NCBI GenBank assembly: GCA_002224055.1
Contig: AZLU01000009.1
Location: forward strand, 62,001-126,000
Direction: 5' to 3'
Length of the DNA: 64,000 nt
Source: Pezizomycotina sp. ARF18
Taxonomy: Eukaryota > Ascomycota
Shown here: piece after piece, positions 12,822-25,462 of the stretch
Layout of the letters: each line of letters begins with the position of its first letter
Position numbering within the stretch: position 1 is the first letter of the stretch
Notes under the pieces: generated by a model
Database searches by the model: none
What the model was told of the DNA's origin: nothing
Seen by the model: only the letters and a program-made list of their open reading frames with translations
Position numbers and translations under genes: made by a program

Positions 12822-13615
12822 ATGCCTTCAACCGCCGCCCAATGCAGGAAGGTTAGAGCAAATCCGTGCCCTAAAACGGAAAAGGGAGGAGGAGATGGGT
12901 AAGTAGTCATTGCGTTAAACGTGTTGGGGGTGCGCATTATGATGGTAACGTAATAAAGCTCAAGGGGGGAAGCTAATTCGGATGGGCTCTTAAAACCGGT
13001 GGCATAGATGCTCTCGAGCGCTTCGCGTCCAGGATGTTGTACGACTGGCCGAACAGGAAAAGAAAATTAAGAAGCTGGAAGAAGAACTCGCTAGGGAGCA
13101 AGGCTCCAATCGTGGCATGGCACTGCAACTCAAAGGATTACAAGGCGCGCTAGGAAACTTGAGCAGCAAACGTCTGCGTTGGAGCAGCAAACGTCAGCCT
13201 TGGAGGAAGAAAAGAACAAGCAGCAAAGAGAAGCTGAAACACTCCAGGAGATAAACACGACATTTCTTAACGAAATCGAAGATCTTCGAGCGCAGGTTTC
13301 AAAGTTAACGGAGGCGAAGTCTGGCGTCGAAGCAGCACTGGAAGGTACCAACGCGACACGTACAGGCTTATAGAATCGTCCAACAAGAAGCAGGACCAAC
13401 TACTGAAATCCCAGGCTCGCATCAAGCAGCTCGAGGAGAAGAACCGGAACTGCACATGACGCTAACGAGGCTTTAACAGCTGAGTTGAAAGTGAAGGGGC
13501 GGCTGTTTCATCCATGGAGGGTACGATCAGGGAGAGGGAGAGCGCGAACCTAGCACTTCGGGATCAGCTGCAGCAGAAGTCGCTAATACTCGAACAAATC
13601 AAATCGCTAGTATGA
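12822..13615 (+). CDS. Coiled-coil protein, frame-broken
   Basis: A start at 12822 is followed by a charged helix (RLEQIRALKRKREEEM) that ends at a GTAAGT donor near 12898. After a roughly 90-base intron the strand continues as coiled coil: RLAEQEKKIKKLEEELAREQ, then EQQTSALEQQTSALEEEKNK, then INTTFLNEIEDLRAQVSKLT, then SQARIKQLEEKNRN, then RERESANLALRDQLQQKSLI, with a stop at 13615. A 21-base unit coding EQQTSAL is duplicated in tandem at 13161-13202. The heptad pattern is clear and a dimerising scaffold or structural role is likely, but there is no diagnostic domain. At least three frame changes separate the pieces. It could be a fragment of a longer coiled-coil protein. Confidence 0.6.
13161..13202 (+). 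repeat. Tandem 21-bp duplication coding one coiled-coil heptad
   Basis: GAGCAGCAAACGTCTGCGTTG at 13161-13181 is followed directly by a copy differing at two bases (13182-13202). Both code EQQTSAL, so the repeat adds exactly one heptad. Confidence 0.9.
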
Positions 13616-13919
13616 GTACGCTCGATGTCGCCTGAAGTAGACCTGTATACCTCGCCGCTAAAATCGCAATGCATTTCCATGGCTTGGGCGTCAAGATACC
13701 GCTCTCTGGCCGCACTGAGAGTTCTCAACTCGCTTCCGGTTTAAAGGGAGTAGAATTATATAGTTTAGAGCCATATAAATCAGAGCCACCAAGTAGAAAT
13801 ATATCTATAGACCTAGCTTGCCGTCCGCGGAGAAAATTTTGATGCATCACAATAACTTGAAGCTTGCCTAAACCGACAGACCTATACGAGAAAATTAAGT
13901 ATCTAGATATCTGAAAGCG

Positions 13920-14249
13920 TTAAAAGAAGGTTTGAGACTTCTTCCTCACACAACGTATGCCGACTTCCGACAAACCCGGGTATTCGTAGCGAAGTCGATA
14001 CAAGGATACCGGACCTCCGATCCGTCCCCTTGTGCAATCTGAGGTAGCTTTTCCAGGAAAGGCGAGCTCGGCGATATCCGGATTTACCGGTGGGAATTCG
14101 TCCATTATCCTTGTATTGCAGCTATGAATCAGATGTGGATATCGTGAGCAAGCCGATAGGTTCAACGGCCCTAGTAGTATGTTGTGCTTGATTACGAATT
14201 GCAGGTGCACGGGATCCTTTCTTGTACTACGTATCATTATAGGTCCCAC
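13920..14249 (-). CDS. Small hypothetical ORF (109 aa)
   Basis: An open frame begins with an ATG at 14249 and includes NPDIAELAFPGKATSDCTRG and GPVSLYRLRYEYPGLSEVGI. It is intact, with no recognisable domain, signal peptide or membrane span. It lies in the spacer between the coiled-coil gene and the acyl-CoA dehydrogenase. It may be a chance ORF or the remnant of a larger gene. Confidence 0.25.
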   Translation of the reverse strand: MGPIMIRSTRKDPVHLQFVIKHNILLGPLNLSACSRYPHLIHSCNTRIMDEFPPVNPDIAELAFPGKATSDCTRGRIGGPVSLYRLRYEYPGLSEVGIRCVRKKSQTFF

Positions 14250-14467
14250 ATCCTTGTTCAGTTTACCGAATCGGTGAACATTGTAGTAAATTCTTCCAGA
14301 GGCGATGGAATCTGTCTTAAAGATATTAAATATAAGCAGACATGATCGACTAGATCTAGAAGGACAAAATTCGTGTCCTTGATTGAATATTATTAGTTAG
14401 AAACCTTTCCTCAAGATAGAATACACCGCAACTGCGTCTTCAGACCTTCAAATTTCTATCTTCAACT

Positions 14468-15845
14468 ATGGTAGACTTCACCCTCTCCCATCCGAGCGCG
14501 CCGTCCTCAAGCTCGCGCGTGACTTTGCAGCAAAGCACATCGCGATCGCAAAGTCCACATACCTCCAGCACGCCTCCCACGCGCAGCGATTCCAATCTCT
14601 CCAGCCGTTATACAACACCGCGTTTCAGCATGGTCTCATAAAAGCGCAGATCCCATCAGCGGTCGCGGCGCCAGCGACTCCCTCGTTGAAGCCGCTATGG
14701 TCGTGGAAGAGTTCTACGCCGTCGATCCATCCGCTTCATTGACGATCTTCGGTACCGGTCTCGGTCTACACCTTTGGCGCTGGCTTATAAACCGGAGTTG
14801 AAAGAATTCCTTGAGCCGTTCTTGACGACGGATATACCTGATGGAAGAACGCTCCCATCGCGTCTTTTGTATTCTCCGAACCATCCGGTGTCGCGAATTG
14901 GCTCGAAGACAACAGCCCCGGATTGCAAACCACAGCCTACCTCGATGATGAGAAAGACGAGTGGGTGATCAACGGAGAGAAAGTATGGGCGACGAATTCG
15001 GCTGGCTTTGATTTTCAGGGTGCAGATTTAGCATGCGTTGTCTGCAGACAGGTTAATCGAGGATGAATATCGCTGAGCACGTATCTGCGAAGCGAGCTGA
15101 CGATGCGGTGATACTGATTGTCACAGCGGAGGATATACGAAGGAGTGGAAATGGAAGCTTGAGTTGTGGAGCATCAGCAGGTTGTCGGACATACGGCGAG
15201 CTCGGGACCGAGGATTAAGTATACGGATGTTCGTGTCCTTCCAAGAACCTGCTTTGTCCTCCAGGTACCGCTGCAGCTGTTCTAAGCGCCACGTTCGAGA
15301 TATCCGGTAAGTTAATCTCTTCCCCGTCGATCCACCAATTAGCATGAAATACTAATCCTCTCTTGCAGCATGCCTCGTCGGCGCAATGGGTACTGGCATA
15401 CAACGCGCCGTATTTGATAAAGCCTTTCCTTTTCTAAATCAACAAACCCGCGGCGGCACAGTCCCCATCCTCTCCCGGCAATCCGTCGCAGACCTACTCA
15501 TAGATATCAAAATACGAACAGAGACTTCGCGATACCTAACATGGAAAGCTGCACATTGTCTACATGACGGACCTGGTGAATGGGAACAGAGACCGAGAGC
15601 TTGCGGTGGAAGCGAAGATCTACTGTTCCGACGGCGCGGTCAAGAGTTGTATCGACGCGATTAATGCCGTCGGCGTCAGTGCTTACAGCGAGAAACTGGG
15701 ATTTGCGGAGATGCTGGATAACGCGCTCGCGCTTCCGATCTTTGACGGAGGGAATGTAGGTATCAGGAGGCGGGCGTTACAGGAGCTGTTTGGGAGGGAA
15801 GGCTACGAGCCATGGCTGACTACTTTCGGGGAGGATCAAGAGTAG
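14468..15845 (+). CDS. Acyl-CoA dehydrogenase family protein, frame-broken
   Basis: Starts at the ATG at 14468 (MVDFTLSHPS). The helical N-domain follows (SERAVLKLARDFAAKHIAIA), then SLVEAAMVVEEFYAVDPSAS. The beta-barrel domain holds FVFSEPSGVANWLEDNSPGL and DEWVINGEKVWATNSAGFDF, the substrate- and FAD-contacting region. After an intron at 15307-15368 (GTAAGT donor, TACTAATCC branch, TTGCAG acceptor) the C-terminal helical domain reads ACLVGAMGTGIQRAVFDKAF, then RQSVADLLIDIKIRTETSRY. The end is long and intact from about 15560 to the stop at 15845. About 440 residues is normal for the family. Such flavoproteins oxidise acyl-CoA or related thioesters; many fungal paralogues have unknown substrates. 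At least four indels break the first exon. Confidence 0.85.
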
Positions 15846-16019
15846 ACTTGAAAGGGTGAGAACAAGAGCATCTCCACACAAAGAGTAGTGTTCATTACGA
15901 AATATAGCGAAATACACATAAAAGATAGAATTCGAAAGATCCCTCAGACCCACCATGTCCTATTTAGCAATAAAATAAAATAAAGCTACTTGGCCCATGG
16001 AAAATGCAATATAAGGAAC

Positions 16020-17665
16020 TTATGCAAGTTGTTCGATAATAAAAAAAAAAAAACGTCTCCGTAAAAATCGCCTATTTAGAGGAACTCGCGTTGTCGTGTT
16101 TAAAGTGCCGTTATCAAGGATCTCAAAATGCCCCCTCTTGAACGGAACACCACGCGCAAGCACGTGTCCAGCCTGTAAAGGTTGTACTTGATCGCCGTCC
16201 ACTTTCTTTCCGGGTGCTTCTTTAGTTCCTCCTTGACGCTAGTTCTTTAATCTTCTTGAAAACGTCTACTTTCTCCTTTCTCTCCGTAGATGAAGCGTAT
16301 CGGTGGCGGTCGTATTTGTAGAGCCTATACTTCAGGGTTGGAATACTTAGTTTTCTCCACGTCCTGCCTTTTAGTTCCTCGAGGATGTCGAGCCACGGCA
16401 TCGAGAGAACCCAGGAAACCGGTGGCCGTCTATGTTGTGCAGAATGGAGAAGTTCTCGAGGTGAGGCAGCGGAGGTGTAAGCTGCGTTCGAGTAGGGTGA
16501 GGAGGCTGTTAGCGAGAATAGTGACGGAGTTGAGTTCTAGTACACGGAGCGGATACGAGGGAGGAGGCCTCAGTATGCATGGAAACAGGAGGGTGTATGG
16601 CCTTGACGGTTCCATTGGCTCTGTCCGCGTATAGAGAGTTGAGTGCTTTTGGACCGAAAAACATATCCGTTAGGCAGGGCATATTTATAGTCAGCCGAAG
16701 AGAAGCTTGGATGGTGAGGGACTTGTTTCGCATGCGTTCGAGATTTTCCAGAATGTGATCGACCCTTCACCTCTCGCAAAATTCTGGACGTTGAGTGCTG
16801 TGTCTCCGAACAAAGCCTCCGATCGGCTGTCGTCGCTTTCGGCATCGGAATCGATATAACCTTGGTTGTATTGATAGAATCCGAGTTTGGAAAGCGTTGT
16901 TAGACTAAGAAAGTCGTAAGCGTTTAAAAACTTGAAGAATATATCCAACCCGAAGATCATCTCTCTGGGGGACTCCTTATCATAGGCCCCTGTTTTTCAG
17001 CCTTTTGCGCTTCCTCCATCCTCGGTTGCCCACCTCCCGCTTCTTCCTCGTCGCTCTCCGTCTTCTAGATGTCTTTGACAGTTGCAATGGAAGCCGAACC
17101 CCAGATGGGTAAGATTCCCACAAAATCCCTCAACGAGCGGACCTATCATCGTGAGGAAGGCATCGTGGTCCAATGCGTTGCTCCAATCTCTTTCCAAGGT
17201 ACCGCGGCTTACCCCAGTGCCCCAATCACATTCCACGCACCACGCGTCGATGGTGATACGTCGGATGCAGCTGAGGATTCGTGGCCTCATCAGCATGAGA
17301 GTTTTGCGCCGAAGGAACCTTTCTGTTGAATCGTTGCCCCGGAATGGCGTGAAAAGGATATCGCGGAGGAGGCATCGGTCCGTGTACGCGCACGCGGTCT
17401 TGCAGGCGAGCGACAAATTCGTGAGGTCCTTCAGGCGGCCGGAGTGCGGGGACACCTTCGATGCAGGCGCGAATAGTGTCGAGGATCTGTTCAAAGTCAG
17501 CAACTCCAACAAATTTCCACCACTATGAGGTCTGAACAGATTTATCGACAAACTTACCATCAGGATTACAGGGCGGAGGAACGTCGAAGATTGACCTTGC
17601 TTTTCTCGCCACGCTAATGATTTGATCTCCCCAAAAACGAGATCGTACCGTTGCTGTCCCATCAC
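16020..17665 (-). CDS. F-box/LRR-like protein, frame-broken (tentative)
   Basis: The minus strand is coding-like from an ATG at 17665. A likely intron (GTAAGTTTG donor, TTGAACAG acceptor, about 17489-17559) is followed by LKDLTNLSLACKTACAYTDR, then LLRDILFTPFRGNDSTERFL, then GPLVEGFCGNLTHLGFGF. Later pieces read FFKFLNAYDFLSLTTLSKLG and ALPNGYVFRSKSTQLSIRGQ, ending in a basic tail with a stop at 16020. The 'LTNLSLACK' helix after a leucine-rich start and the scattered leucine-rich segments resemble fungal F-box proteins that recruit substrates to SCF ubiquitin ligases. I cannot see a clean F-box, so the family call is tentative. Frame changes occur throughout 16020-17000, while 16997-17665 contains one 222-residue open frame. 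Confidence 0.4.
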
Positions 17666-18412
17666 GAAACGGAAGGCTTGCCCGCGCGTAGTGGTGTGAA
17701 GATGGTGAAGATGTGAGATGACGTTGCTATTTGTGATTTACTGTGTGGAAGCTGAATTGTTGAATAAATGAATAAATAAGTATATAAATAAATAAATAAA
17801 TAAGCATACAAATAAGATATAGCAAAGATCCCATTGACGAAATAGATACACGTTACCTGTATCCTATACGTACCCTTCGATACCTTTTCATATTCAAAAC
17901 TCAAGATTTGATTATAATGAATCTAAGAAACTTATACTAATACTAAACGCCTATGAAACCAATTTAAAGCAACGCTATCTATGCGTACAAAAAGGAAGCG
18001 ATTTCTAGAATATTATTTTTTTTTTAAAAAAAAAAAAAAGAAAGAAAATGGAAAACTGAAAGCAATGACGTTTCGAATGCGAGTGCTGAGCGGGGTAAAG
18101 AAATATGAAAGTTTTTGAAAATTCTCATGAGGGTGGAGGTCAGGCTAGGGACCAGTCGACGATCATTGTTCATCCATATTGACGTATGTACTATCTCAAA
18201 TGTAAGCGGTCGAATTTGCCTGCATCTCCTCGAACCTCGAAGCGTCAATAGGGCCTCCTCATGTGTAAGGGAATCTTTTTCGTCGATAATGACATCTATT
18301 GGTTTTGGAAATATGTGTAGTGATATGGCACATGGGAGAACAGGAAGAGGAAAGAGAGCAAGAAAGCGGCGGCACATACCTTCGATTTCCCAGGTATCAG
18401 GGTTATTAACGT
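17666..18412. other. Intergenic with A/T simple repeats
   Basis: Holds an imperfect AAAT array (about 17755-17812) and a T10/A14 palindromic tract near 18016-18039. No gene is seen. Confidence 0.6.
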
Positions 18413-21400
18413 CTATTCGCCACCGCCAGCCTCGTCCGATCTCCTAAGTTTCGTCCTGCCCGTTTCGGCGCCGTGAATATAACCTGGCACCGCTTGACCT
18501 CCCTGAACTTCAATGAGAAGTCTTATGTACTTCCGGCCTGAGCCTGCATCGTCGTATCTCCAGCAGACGCCATTGTTTCCCGTCCATCCGCACCATATTT
18601 CATGTTGGGGTTGCCCCACAAATTCACGGCTCCAATAATTTGGTGCATTTTCTTCGGCGAGGACGGATCCACCTTGCAACGTTACTAGGAGGATCTTGCC
18701 CTGCTTGCGGATAGTGCAGGACGATGTATATCTGCCGTGTTTGCCTTAGCTGACCATTGACTATAGGTGAGTGTCTCCGCTTTGTTGGTACCAGGGTTCT
18801 AGTCCCATAGGCAGGATGTTAGCAGAGTGGTTTGTCTAAGGGAACGGGATTACAAGGTCTTTATCTCAATACTATACGTACCGTATAAGTATATCGGATG
18901 TTACTGACCAACCCCTGGACACCGGCTTGCTGGTATTGCTGGTTCTGAGAAACACAGGCCGTGGTCTATTTTAAAAAAGCTGTTTAGCATATATATACCT
19001 CCTATGCATCATTGAACATGGAGGTCGGTGTGAACTTACGGCTCCTTTGCCACCTTCTATCGAGGAATTAAACGGGAACCGTCGCAAGATAGCCAATAAC
19101 CTCGTCTTCGCTCAGGTCAGGCTTACGTTGCATTACGTCGGGGTTTTGGTCTCTGAATTTCTCCCTGTTGGCTCTAGCGCATCCTACAGTAGTGCCGAGC
19201 TTGTTGTGTCTTGCCACAAGCGCTTTCCGATTAGAGTCCTCCCCGCTTTGTAATGGAGGATAGCGGACCTTTTGGTCGTATCGTAGTTTCCCCTGGGGTT
19301 GGCCCTAGCTTTGGCCTCTATGCCATCCCTGATATTTGAGCATATGCCGATCGCAGAGTACTGAGTTGGGTTACTCTTCGGGCATATTTAGTGTCGGGAA
19401 ATAGTCGCAGTTGTAGAAAAGGGTTGGCGGAGGATATTTGCATACGTCTTGGCCAGGAAGCCCGCGCGCGCTTGGAGTGAGTTGGAAACCTGCGGCGTAT
19501 CGCGTGAAAAGGGATCGCACGGGTCGTCATTCGGGTCCGGGGCGGTTCGGCCGGGCATTTAATGAGGTTGTCGAGCGAAAAGAGGGGTGCCGAGTTTTGT
19601 CTCTTCGATATTCTGCTTGAACCTTGTGCTCCGAGTCTTCTTGGCTCTGGCACTTCGGCAGTGACAGGGCGGGTAAGATCATTATCCTCAGATCTTTTTC
19701 GTCCTATAAACATCGGAATGTCGTTAGATTCATTATTGTCGCTCGGTGGTGTTTCCGTCGGTGGGTTGATGTTATCGCCGACGTTGCCGGTCGGGATAGT
19801 GTTCTCATTATCGTCGCCCGAATCATCATTTCCACTATCACCGGCGATGATGGTGCCGGCGATGTCGGGAGGAAGGGTGCTATCTCCTTGGTTGGAGTCA
19901 TATTTAAAGCAGTTCTTCTTCAAGACCTCAATCGGCTTTTCGGAATTAGACACGATGTCCCATCGCGTCCACTTGTATTTCAAGACACTACCGTAACATC
20001 ATGATATGTTAGTATGGAGTAATATCAATACCATGGTAATCTTCAGGATCCTCAAATTGCGTACCTAAACTTCGCTCCCATAAACACACGGTACGTGTAG
20101 TCGGCCCAGTAGCAAACCTCCGCGCTAACTCCGGTGTCGATATCCGCCTTCGCATCGGCATCGACCTCCACATGAATGGTGTTGTCACCCCTAGGTAAAC
20201 ATCACCATCCGCTAAGCTACCTCCTGGAACACTCTTGCTGCCGAGGATTTGATTCCGAACTTTAACCTAGGAGTGACTGTATATCGACTCTTCCCTTTGC
20301 GCTTATTCCGAATTCAAAATAGGCTTGATCTGCGTCGTCACCTGGTTATTCGTAGGAGCGCCACCCTTTTCCGTTTTCTTCTTTCCGTCCTCATTCTGAG
20401 GGAACGCTACCTGCGCCTTAGGAAACTTGATATCGAAGCCAGCCTGAACCTTTCCGGCAATGTCCAGCCCCGCTTTGATATCGCCGATTACATCTAACTC
20501 AGGGCCAAGTCGGATTAATCCTTTGATGGACAGTCCGGAAAGTAACGGGAAACGGGAGGAGACTCTTGTCACCCGATGACGCCTCGAAGTTACCATGGCC
20601 TATCGCGCGTTCAAGAATGTAAGTATCAATTTCCGAAAAATTAAAAAAGTGTTAATTCTGATTGAGCTATAGACTTACCTTCCAAGTCATCAAAAATTTG
20701 AAAAAGGGCTTCTATCGAGAAGAAACCATAGCATCGTCGATTGAAGGCGAAGGAAGGAGGTGGCCTGAAATAAGGTACGAGTAATGTGCGTGCATGCCCA
20801 TGTCCAACGTCGCGTCAAGATCTATAGATGCCCCGTACTCCGTGTGTTCGGTCTTGCAATGCTTCTCCTGATGGAGCAACTTCCAATCATAGCTCTTCTT
20901 AGCCTCCAGGTTACCTTCGTCAGATTCCGACATCTTAGTAACCTTTTCGAGCCAGTCGCCGAACGCACCCACCAACGCTTCTCCACGTTTCTTTTTGTTG
21001 GCGCCGCTTGACGGTTTCATCCCAGTACTTCTTAGATTGGAGAAATCACAGCGGAATTGAACTTTAGCATCCTTAGGTGCGTTTCTTGCGAGGGCATAGA
21101 AGTCGAAGTCGGTCTTCATTTTGAACACGCTGAACGGACCCTGGATAATCGTTTGCCGCTTCTGAAGGATCTTCATGTCTTCTTCGTCTACTTTGGCGTC
21201 TTTATCCTCTTCGAGCTGACGACGCGTGCGTAAGGTCCCATCCCGATTCCCTTGGGAGCTTGATAATGGTGTTTTCGGCACCTTTGGTGAAAATCTCTTT
21301 ACACGACGCAGTGTTCATGCCTTCGGGGCAGACAACTTGGTACTCTTCCTCGAGCGGATCGAAGGTATCATTTGGTACCTCTGCGTCTCTTCTACGAACT

Positions 21401-21955
21401 TGATCCCAGGCACGTTTCTTGAGCTTGAATTTCTCAGTGTGCTGGTGCAAGACATGCCAGTGGTCTGGAAACTCGCTGTAGACGTCACCTTCGGTACCGT
21501 CTATAACGAAAAACGAGAATGCATCGTCCTAACGGAAGTGAAAAGATTAGCTTTCCTTCAGTATATTGATATATCTGCTACTTACACCAAAGTCGGAATC
21601 TTTGTTTCCACTTGGATTGTTCGGATGATGCTCTTCGAAACTCCAGTTCCATTCTTTCGTACCAAATGGGTTCTTGAAGACGTGACTGGGATTGATATCG
21701 TCGGGGAGGGCCCCGTGTCATGAGCTAATCGAACATCTCGTTAATATCTGTGAAAACAACTTCATGATCCGGAGCAATACTGATAATTTAACTTACTCTT
21801 TGTAGCCCGTTTGGAAAAACCCGACGCCGGCGTTGGTATTTCATCCTGGTTCAGTACACTCGTAGCACCTACATTGCGAATCACAGAAAGCGCAAGCAGA
21901 GTGGAAAGAATTCGGGGACTTGACCCTCGTTGGGACGACTCACCTCATGATGAGC
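18413..21955 (-). pseudogene. Fossil of a secreted toxin-like protein with NucA/NucB-type nuclease domain
   Basis: Order of parts on the minus strand: a hydrophobic signal-peptide-like segment near 21880; a module otherwise known to me from the C-terminal half of fungal killer-toxin-like (GH18 subgroup C) chitinases, in three exonic blocks (about 21720-21200, 21280-20712 and 20596-20303); a low-complexity Asp/Asn/Thr linker (about 19900-19660); and a nuclease-like domain toward 19000 whose signature block FPFNSSIEGGKGA resembles the conserved E-F-P-F-x-S-x-x-E-G-G element of NucA/NucB DNases. At least four introns with clean borders are visible. No GH18 catalytic domain is present. A secreted DNase delivered like a killer toxin is the likely ancestral role; this is inference. 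The gene is broken in several places and is treated here as a fossil. Codon structure is well kept, suggesting recent loss or sequence error. Confidence 0.6.
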
Positions 21956-23776
21956 GAGTATGAAAATAAGAAAGGTTAATCTGACTCGTAGAATGATGTT
22001 GAGCAAGGATCAATATGAGAGAAATCTATGTATTAAAGGGAATAGCTGTTGAATGTGATGCTGATAGAGGTATGGTTCTTCAACACATCGAGGAATTCAT
22101 GTCGTCTTATATCATCGTAATCGCATGACTCCGTGAGCCTCCAATGAAGGGCCCCATTCCAATATTGGCCTGATAGTGCACAAACATCTCAGAGCTGTCC
22201 GGTACAATACTCGATAACGTCATACCACGGCCACGCCGCTTCCCGCAGGAGTTGGTTATACATCTTCAAACAAATAGAATAGAAGAATGGCTGAATGTCA
22301 TGCTTCAGAGTACGATCTTACTATGACCTGGACGGCGCCTTTACTCGCCGCGTTAAGCAATGATAGTCTGGTTAGCTCCACTGTATTAGTTTGTGGAGCA
22401 AGGCACCGATCGGTTCGCGATAGAACTTTTGTTATCCAACTGGGTGTTGAATCTTGGAAACCCCTGCCAAGTCACGGAGAGGCTGGTCGCGAAGAGAGTC
22501 GTCCCAAATAGATAGATCGTTCCTGGCCGAAAATATACTGAAGAGAGTTAGGTCAAGATTAAGCGCCTCTGACAAGCCGTTTATGGCATATCTTTGTCTC
22601 AATTCAAATGAACAAGGATTGTGAGCTTATCTATATGGCACAGAGTCCCATGTATTCCGCCGTTGACCATTATTAATTCCGTGCTTGACCTGAAACCCCT
22701 ACCGAGCTGTCAATCTGACAAATATCTATATCGCTGGCCCTTGATTGGACCGATAATCGATAAGACGTCACTGGAGGTACCCGAGGTGTTGGATGCACGG
22801 ACAACGTCCGGGCCAAGATATCCAGTGCATCGGTTCGATATCTAAGTTTGGGACCACCACCGTATGGCCGTTACACAATTTCGCGCAATTAAGGTTTGTC
22901 CCTTTCAAATTACGTTCGAGTCGTCAATTGCTTAGCGCGTTTCGCTCTCAGCTGCCGAGGTGCGGTTCAAATCCCCATTTCCTTAAAAATAGAACTATTA
23001 AAGACATTCTAGAAACTCGATCGGAAAAATTATCGAAGACTACTGGACCAATATAGCATCTCCAGCTCGGGTACCTTGAAGTTCTTCGGTTCGTATTTCG
23101 TCCCCACTATCAGTTGGCAAGGGAGCCCACACAACGAACGACTCCGCAAGCTTCATTTGATAAAGTATCATTGCTGCGGAGATCGTGGGTTGTGACATAT
23201 CCGATCAGCCTTGGTTGGTACCGAACCTCCCAGAGTTCAGCGTCTCATCCCCGATTGAATGGCTTGATGAACTCGGAGAACAATATTGCCAATCTCGAGG
23301 AACACTCTTGTTTACGCGGCCAAGGATAAGCCGATCCGCTGATAACAACCTTACCGGCGTTACCAAAGTAACCTACCACCCACCTTTGAGATTATACTGG
23401 CTATGGCTACACTAGCGTGTTCGAGCTTACTTTGATTCAAACCTCGTATTATCGAAAGATCGAGCCGCATGGACGTGCAGGGATAGTATTCTTTTCTTTA
23501 AACTTCTTGTGTTTACATGTGTATATTTCGACAAATATGAGATTCACCCTCGAGGATCAGCGCATTTGGGTATCGCGAGTCAGACGATCTACAACTCTAG
23601 AGCTTGCAATACGCTAAGCTATCGAGCTTTCAATTAACTGTTTTGAACGTTAAATTGTTTTCTCTAACGCCTTATAATTTATGAATATTGGTCCAATGAG
23701 ACAGGTTTCTTATTCTAGAAATTTGTACTACTCACAGCTTCCCAATATCATATATTGGAGAACCTTTATGATCGCC

Positions 23777-23797
23777 TTTTTTTTTTTTTTTTTTTTT
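23777..23797. repeat. T21 homopolymer
   Basis: Uninterrupted run of 21 T in a gene-poor stretch. Confidence 0.8.
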
Positions 23798-24678
23798 ACA
23801 ACTTCCCCTTGGTAGTGTTGCAAACGTCGATTGTCGGTCTAATCAGAAGGAAACCAGAACTTATATTATGGGAGATCAAGACAAAAAAAACTCCGTGACC
23901 AAATCATGTAAAAAGGATTAACTTAAAGAGCTCCGCTAAAAATGTGATCCAAAGTCAAGACAGTAATATCAGAAGCAATTTACCTAAAGAATAGCCCCTT
24001 TCTATATTCCGTGGTAATCCCGATTTAAATTCGAGGCATAATTAAATTAGTCGGTGTTAACGTGAATATATATAGTGATTTATACGTTGAAAATTGTCTC
24101 ATCCGGATATCATTCACTTCGCTAGTTGCCCAAAGCCGCTCTCGCAGGGAGTCTAAGGACATAACGACAAGCCATGAAACTTCAAATCGTTTGTATCTTG
24201 GTATACACACGGAGATAAAAGATATTTTGGTTTGTATTCGCTGCGGCGGCCTGCGTTGGTAGTTCGAGCTAGCTGAGTTCCGTTAACGGGGATATTATTG
24301 AAACGCACGATAAAATTAAATTGTTGGAACCGATAATCGATATATTTGTGTGAGCCATGGTAATCTTGGTGCCTATTAGAACAAAGGTATAGAATCTACT
24401 CCATGTAAGTGCGCAATAGCATGGCATGTTTCGTATTTATTACTTCTTCCCCTAGCTCTCTTTGAGTAAGGTATGGTGATCGAGATATTTCCCATTTTAT
24501 CGCATCGGTGATCTGGCGCAGGGTTTACGTTTCTGAATCCCTGAGTATCTGATTCAATCACTAAAGAGCTTATTCTTCTGTAATATAGATTCTTATCTCG
24601 GGCTCGTTGGATCGTTATTAGGGTTCTTAGACTGAAACAATCTCATCTGATTCACTACTCCTGGAGTTGAACCATCGA

Positions 24679-24694
24679 TTTTTTTTTTTTTTTT
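24679..24694. repeat. T16 homopolymer
   Basis: Uninterrupted run of 16 T in a gene-poor stretch. Confidence 0.8.
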
Positions 24695-25120
24695 CACCGC
24701 CTATTTAACACTCATTACATCTCAGGTGGGTCCATAGCAGTCCGGCAGCCGGCGAACTCCCAGGATTGTTTTGAACCCTGCCAATGAAACGTTTTCTCGC
24801 GAGCAGCGCGTCGCTATTACCCCACGAAAGGCGAAGCTCTTCCACATTCGCTTAAATCAATCCTTGTTAATTTCCTAACACGATGCCAGCAACCACGAAA
24901 CGGGCAGGTGTTCAAGGAGACTTGAAGAAAGCTTCAGCCGTAGATATCGGCCTTCTTCGACCTATATTTGATCGTGATATAGCAGCCTGGTCTAGCAAAT
25001 TAGCACCAGTAGCGTAGTGTGACTATAACTAGACAGGGCAACTTTAAGCATTGTCATCCCGTCCACATGCAACAACTATAGAAGTGTGGCGGCGTAGAGT
25101 GCTCAACGAGATTAGCCTTG

Positions 25121-25462
25121 TCACCATTTCGGAATACGGGAGAAACCTCTATTATATTTAGCCTGTAAGCTCTTGAGGTTTTCTTTTAAAAAGGGCACCC
25201 GGAGCACGATCCGTAAGTCTCTGACGATTTCTTGGTTTTCTCGCACGACCTCTTTTTGCGAGAACATTTTTTTTTCTAACCGAGTAGTAAGAATAACAGA
25301 AAAGGCATCTTTCTTCGTGTATAAACAGAAGAAAATGCTTTCCAAAAGCGGGATCGCCTCCCTTGGGCTTGTACTTCTGTAAGGCCCTAGGAATGATCTC
25401 CCAAAACGCTTTCTCGAGGATATATATTCGCTAACCTTAGTCTCCAACTTTCGGCAGTCCAC
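25121..25462 (-). CDS. Hypothetical helical ORF (113 aa)
   Basis: An intact minus-strand ORF rich in charged helix (EKKMFSQKEVVRENQEIVRD, then RVPFLKENLKSLQAKYNRGF). The tail is faintly reminiscent of helical N-terminal domains of fungal SesA/NACHT proteins, but the resemblance is too weak to name it. It may be a remnant of a larger gene. No neighbour is in the same orientation. Confidence 0.25.
   Translation of the reverse strand: MDCRKLETKVSEYISSRKRFGRSFLGPYRSTSPREAIPLLESIFFCLYTKKDAFSVILTTRLEKKMFSQKEVVRENQEIVRDLRIVLRVPFLKENLKSLQAKYNRGFSRIPKW

Larger units (their letters stand above)
21956..25120. other. Gene-poor stretch
   Basis: No recognisable gene. Orphan ORFs at 22287-23617 and 24025-24561 lack domains. 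It contains two long T runs and a tRNA-like but unfoldable piece near 22925-22985. Confidence 0.4.

Noticed and set aside
19562-20004. Plus-strand ORFs of 144 and 126 codons
   Set aside because: Lie opposite the linker region of the secreted toxin-like fossil, whose exons and introns read cleanly on the minus strand.
22925-22985. tRNA-like stretch (A-box-like CAATTGCTTAGCGCG and B-box-like GGTTCAAATCC)
   Set aside because: The two boxes are too close together, the T-stem has a mismatch and I find no matching acceptor strand, so it does not fold as a tRNA.
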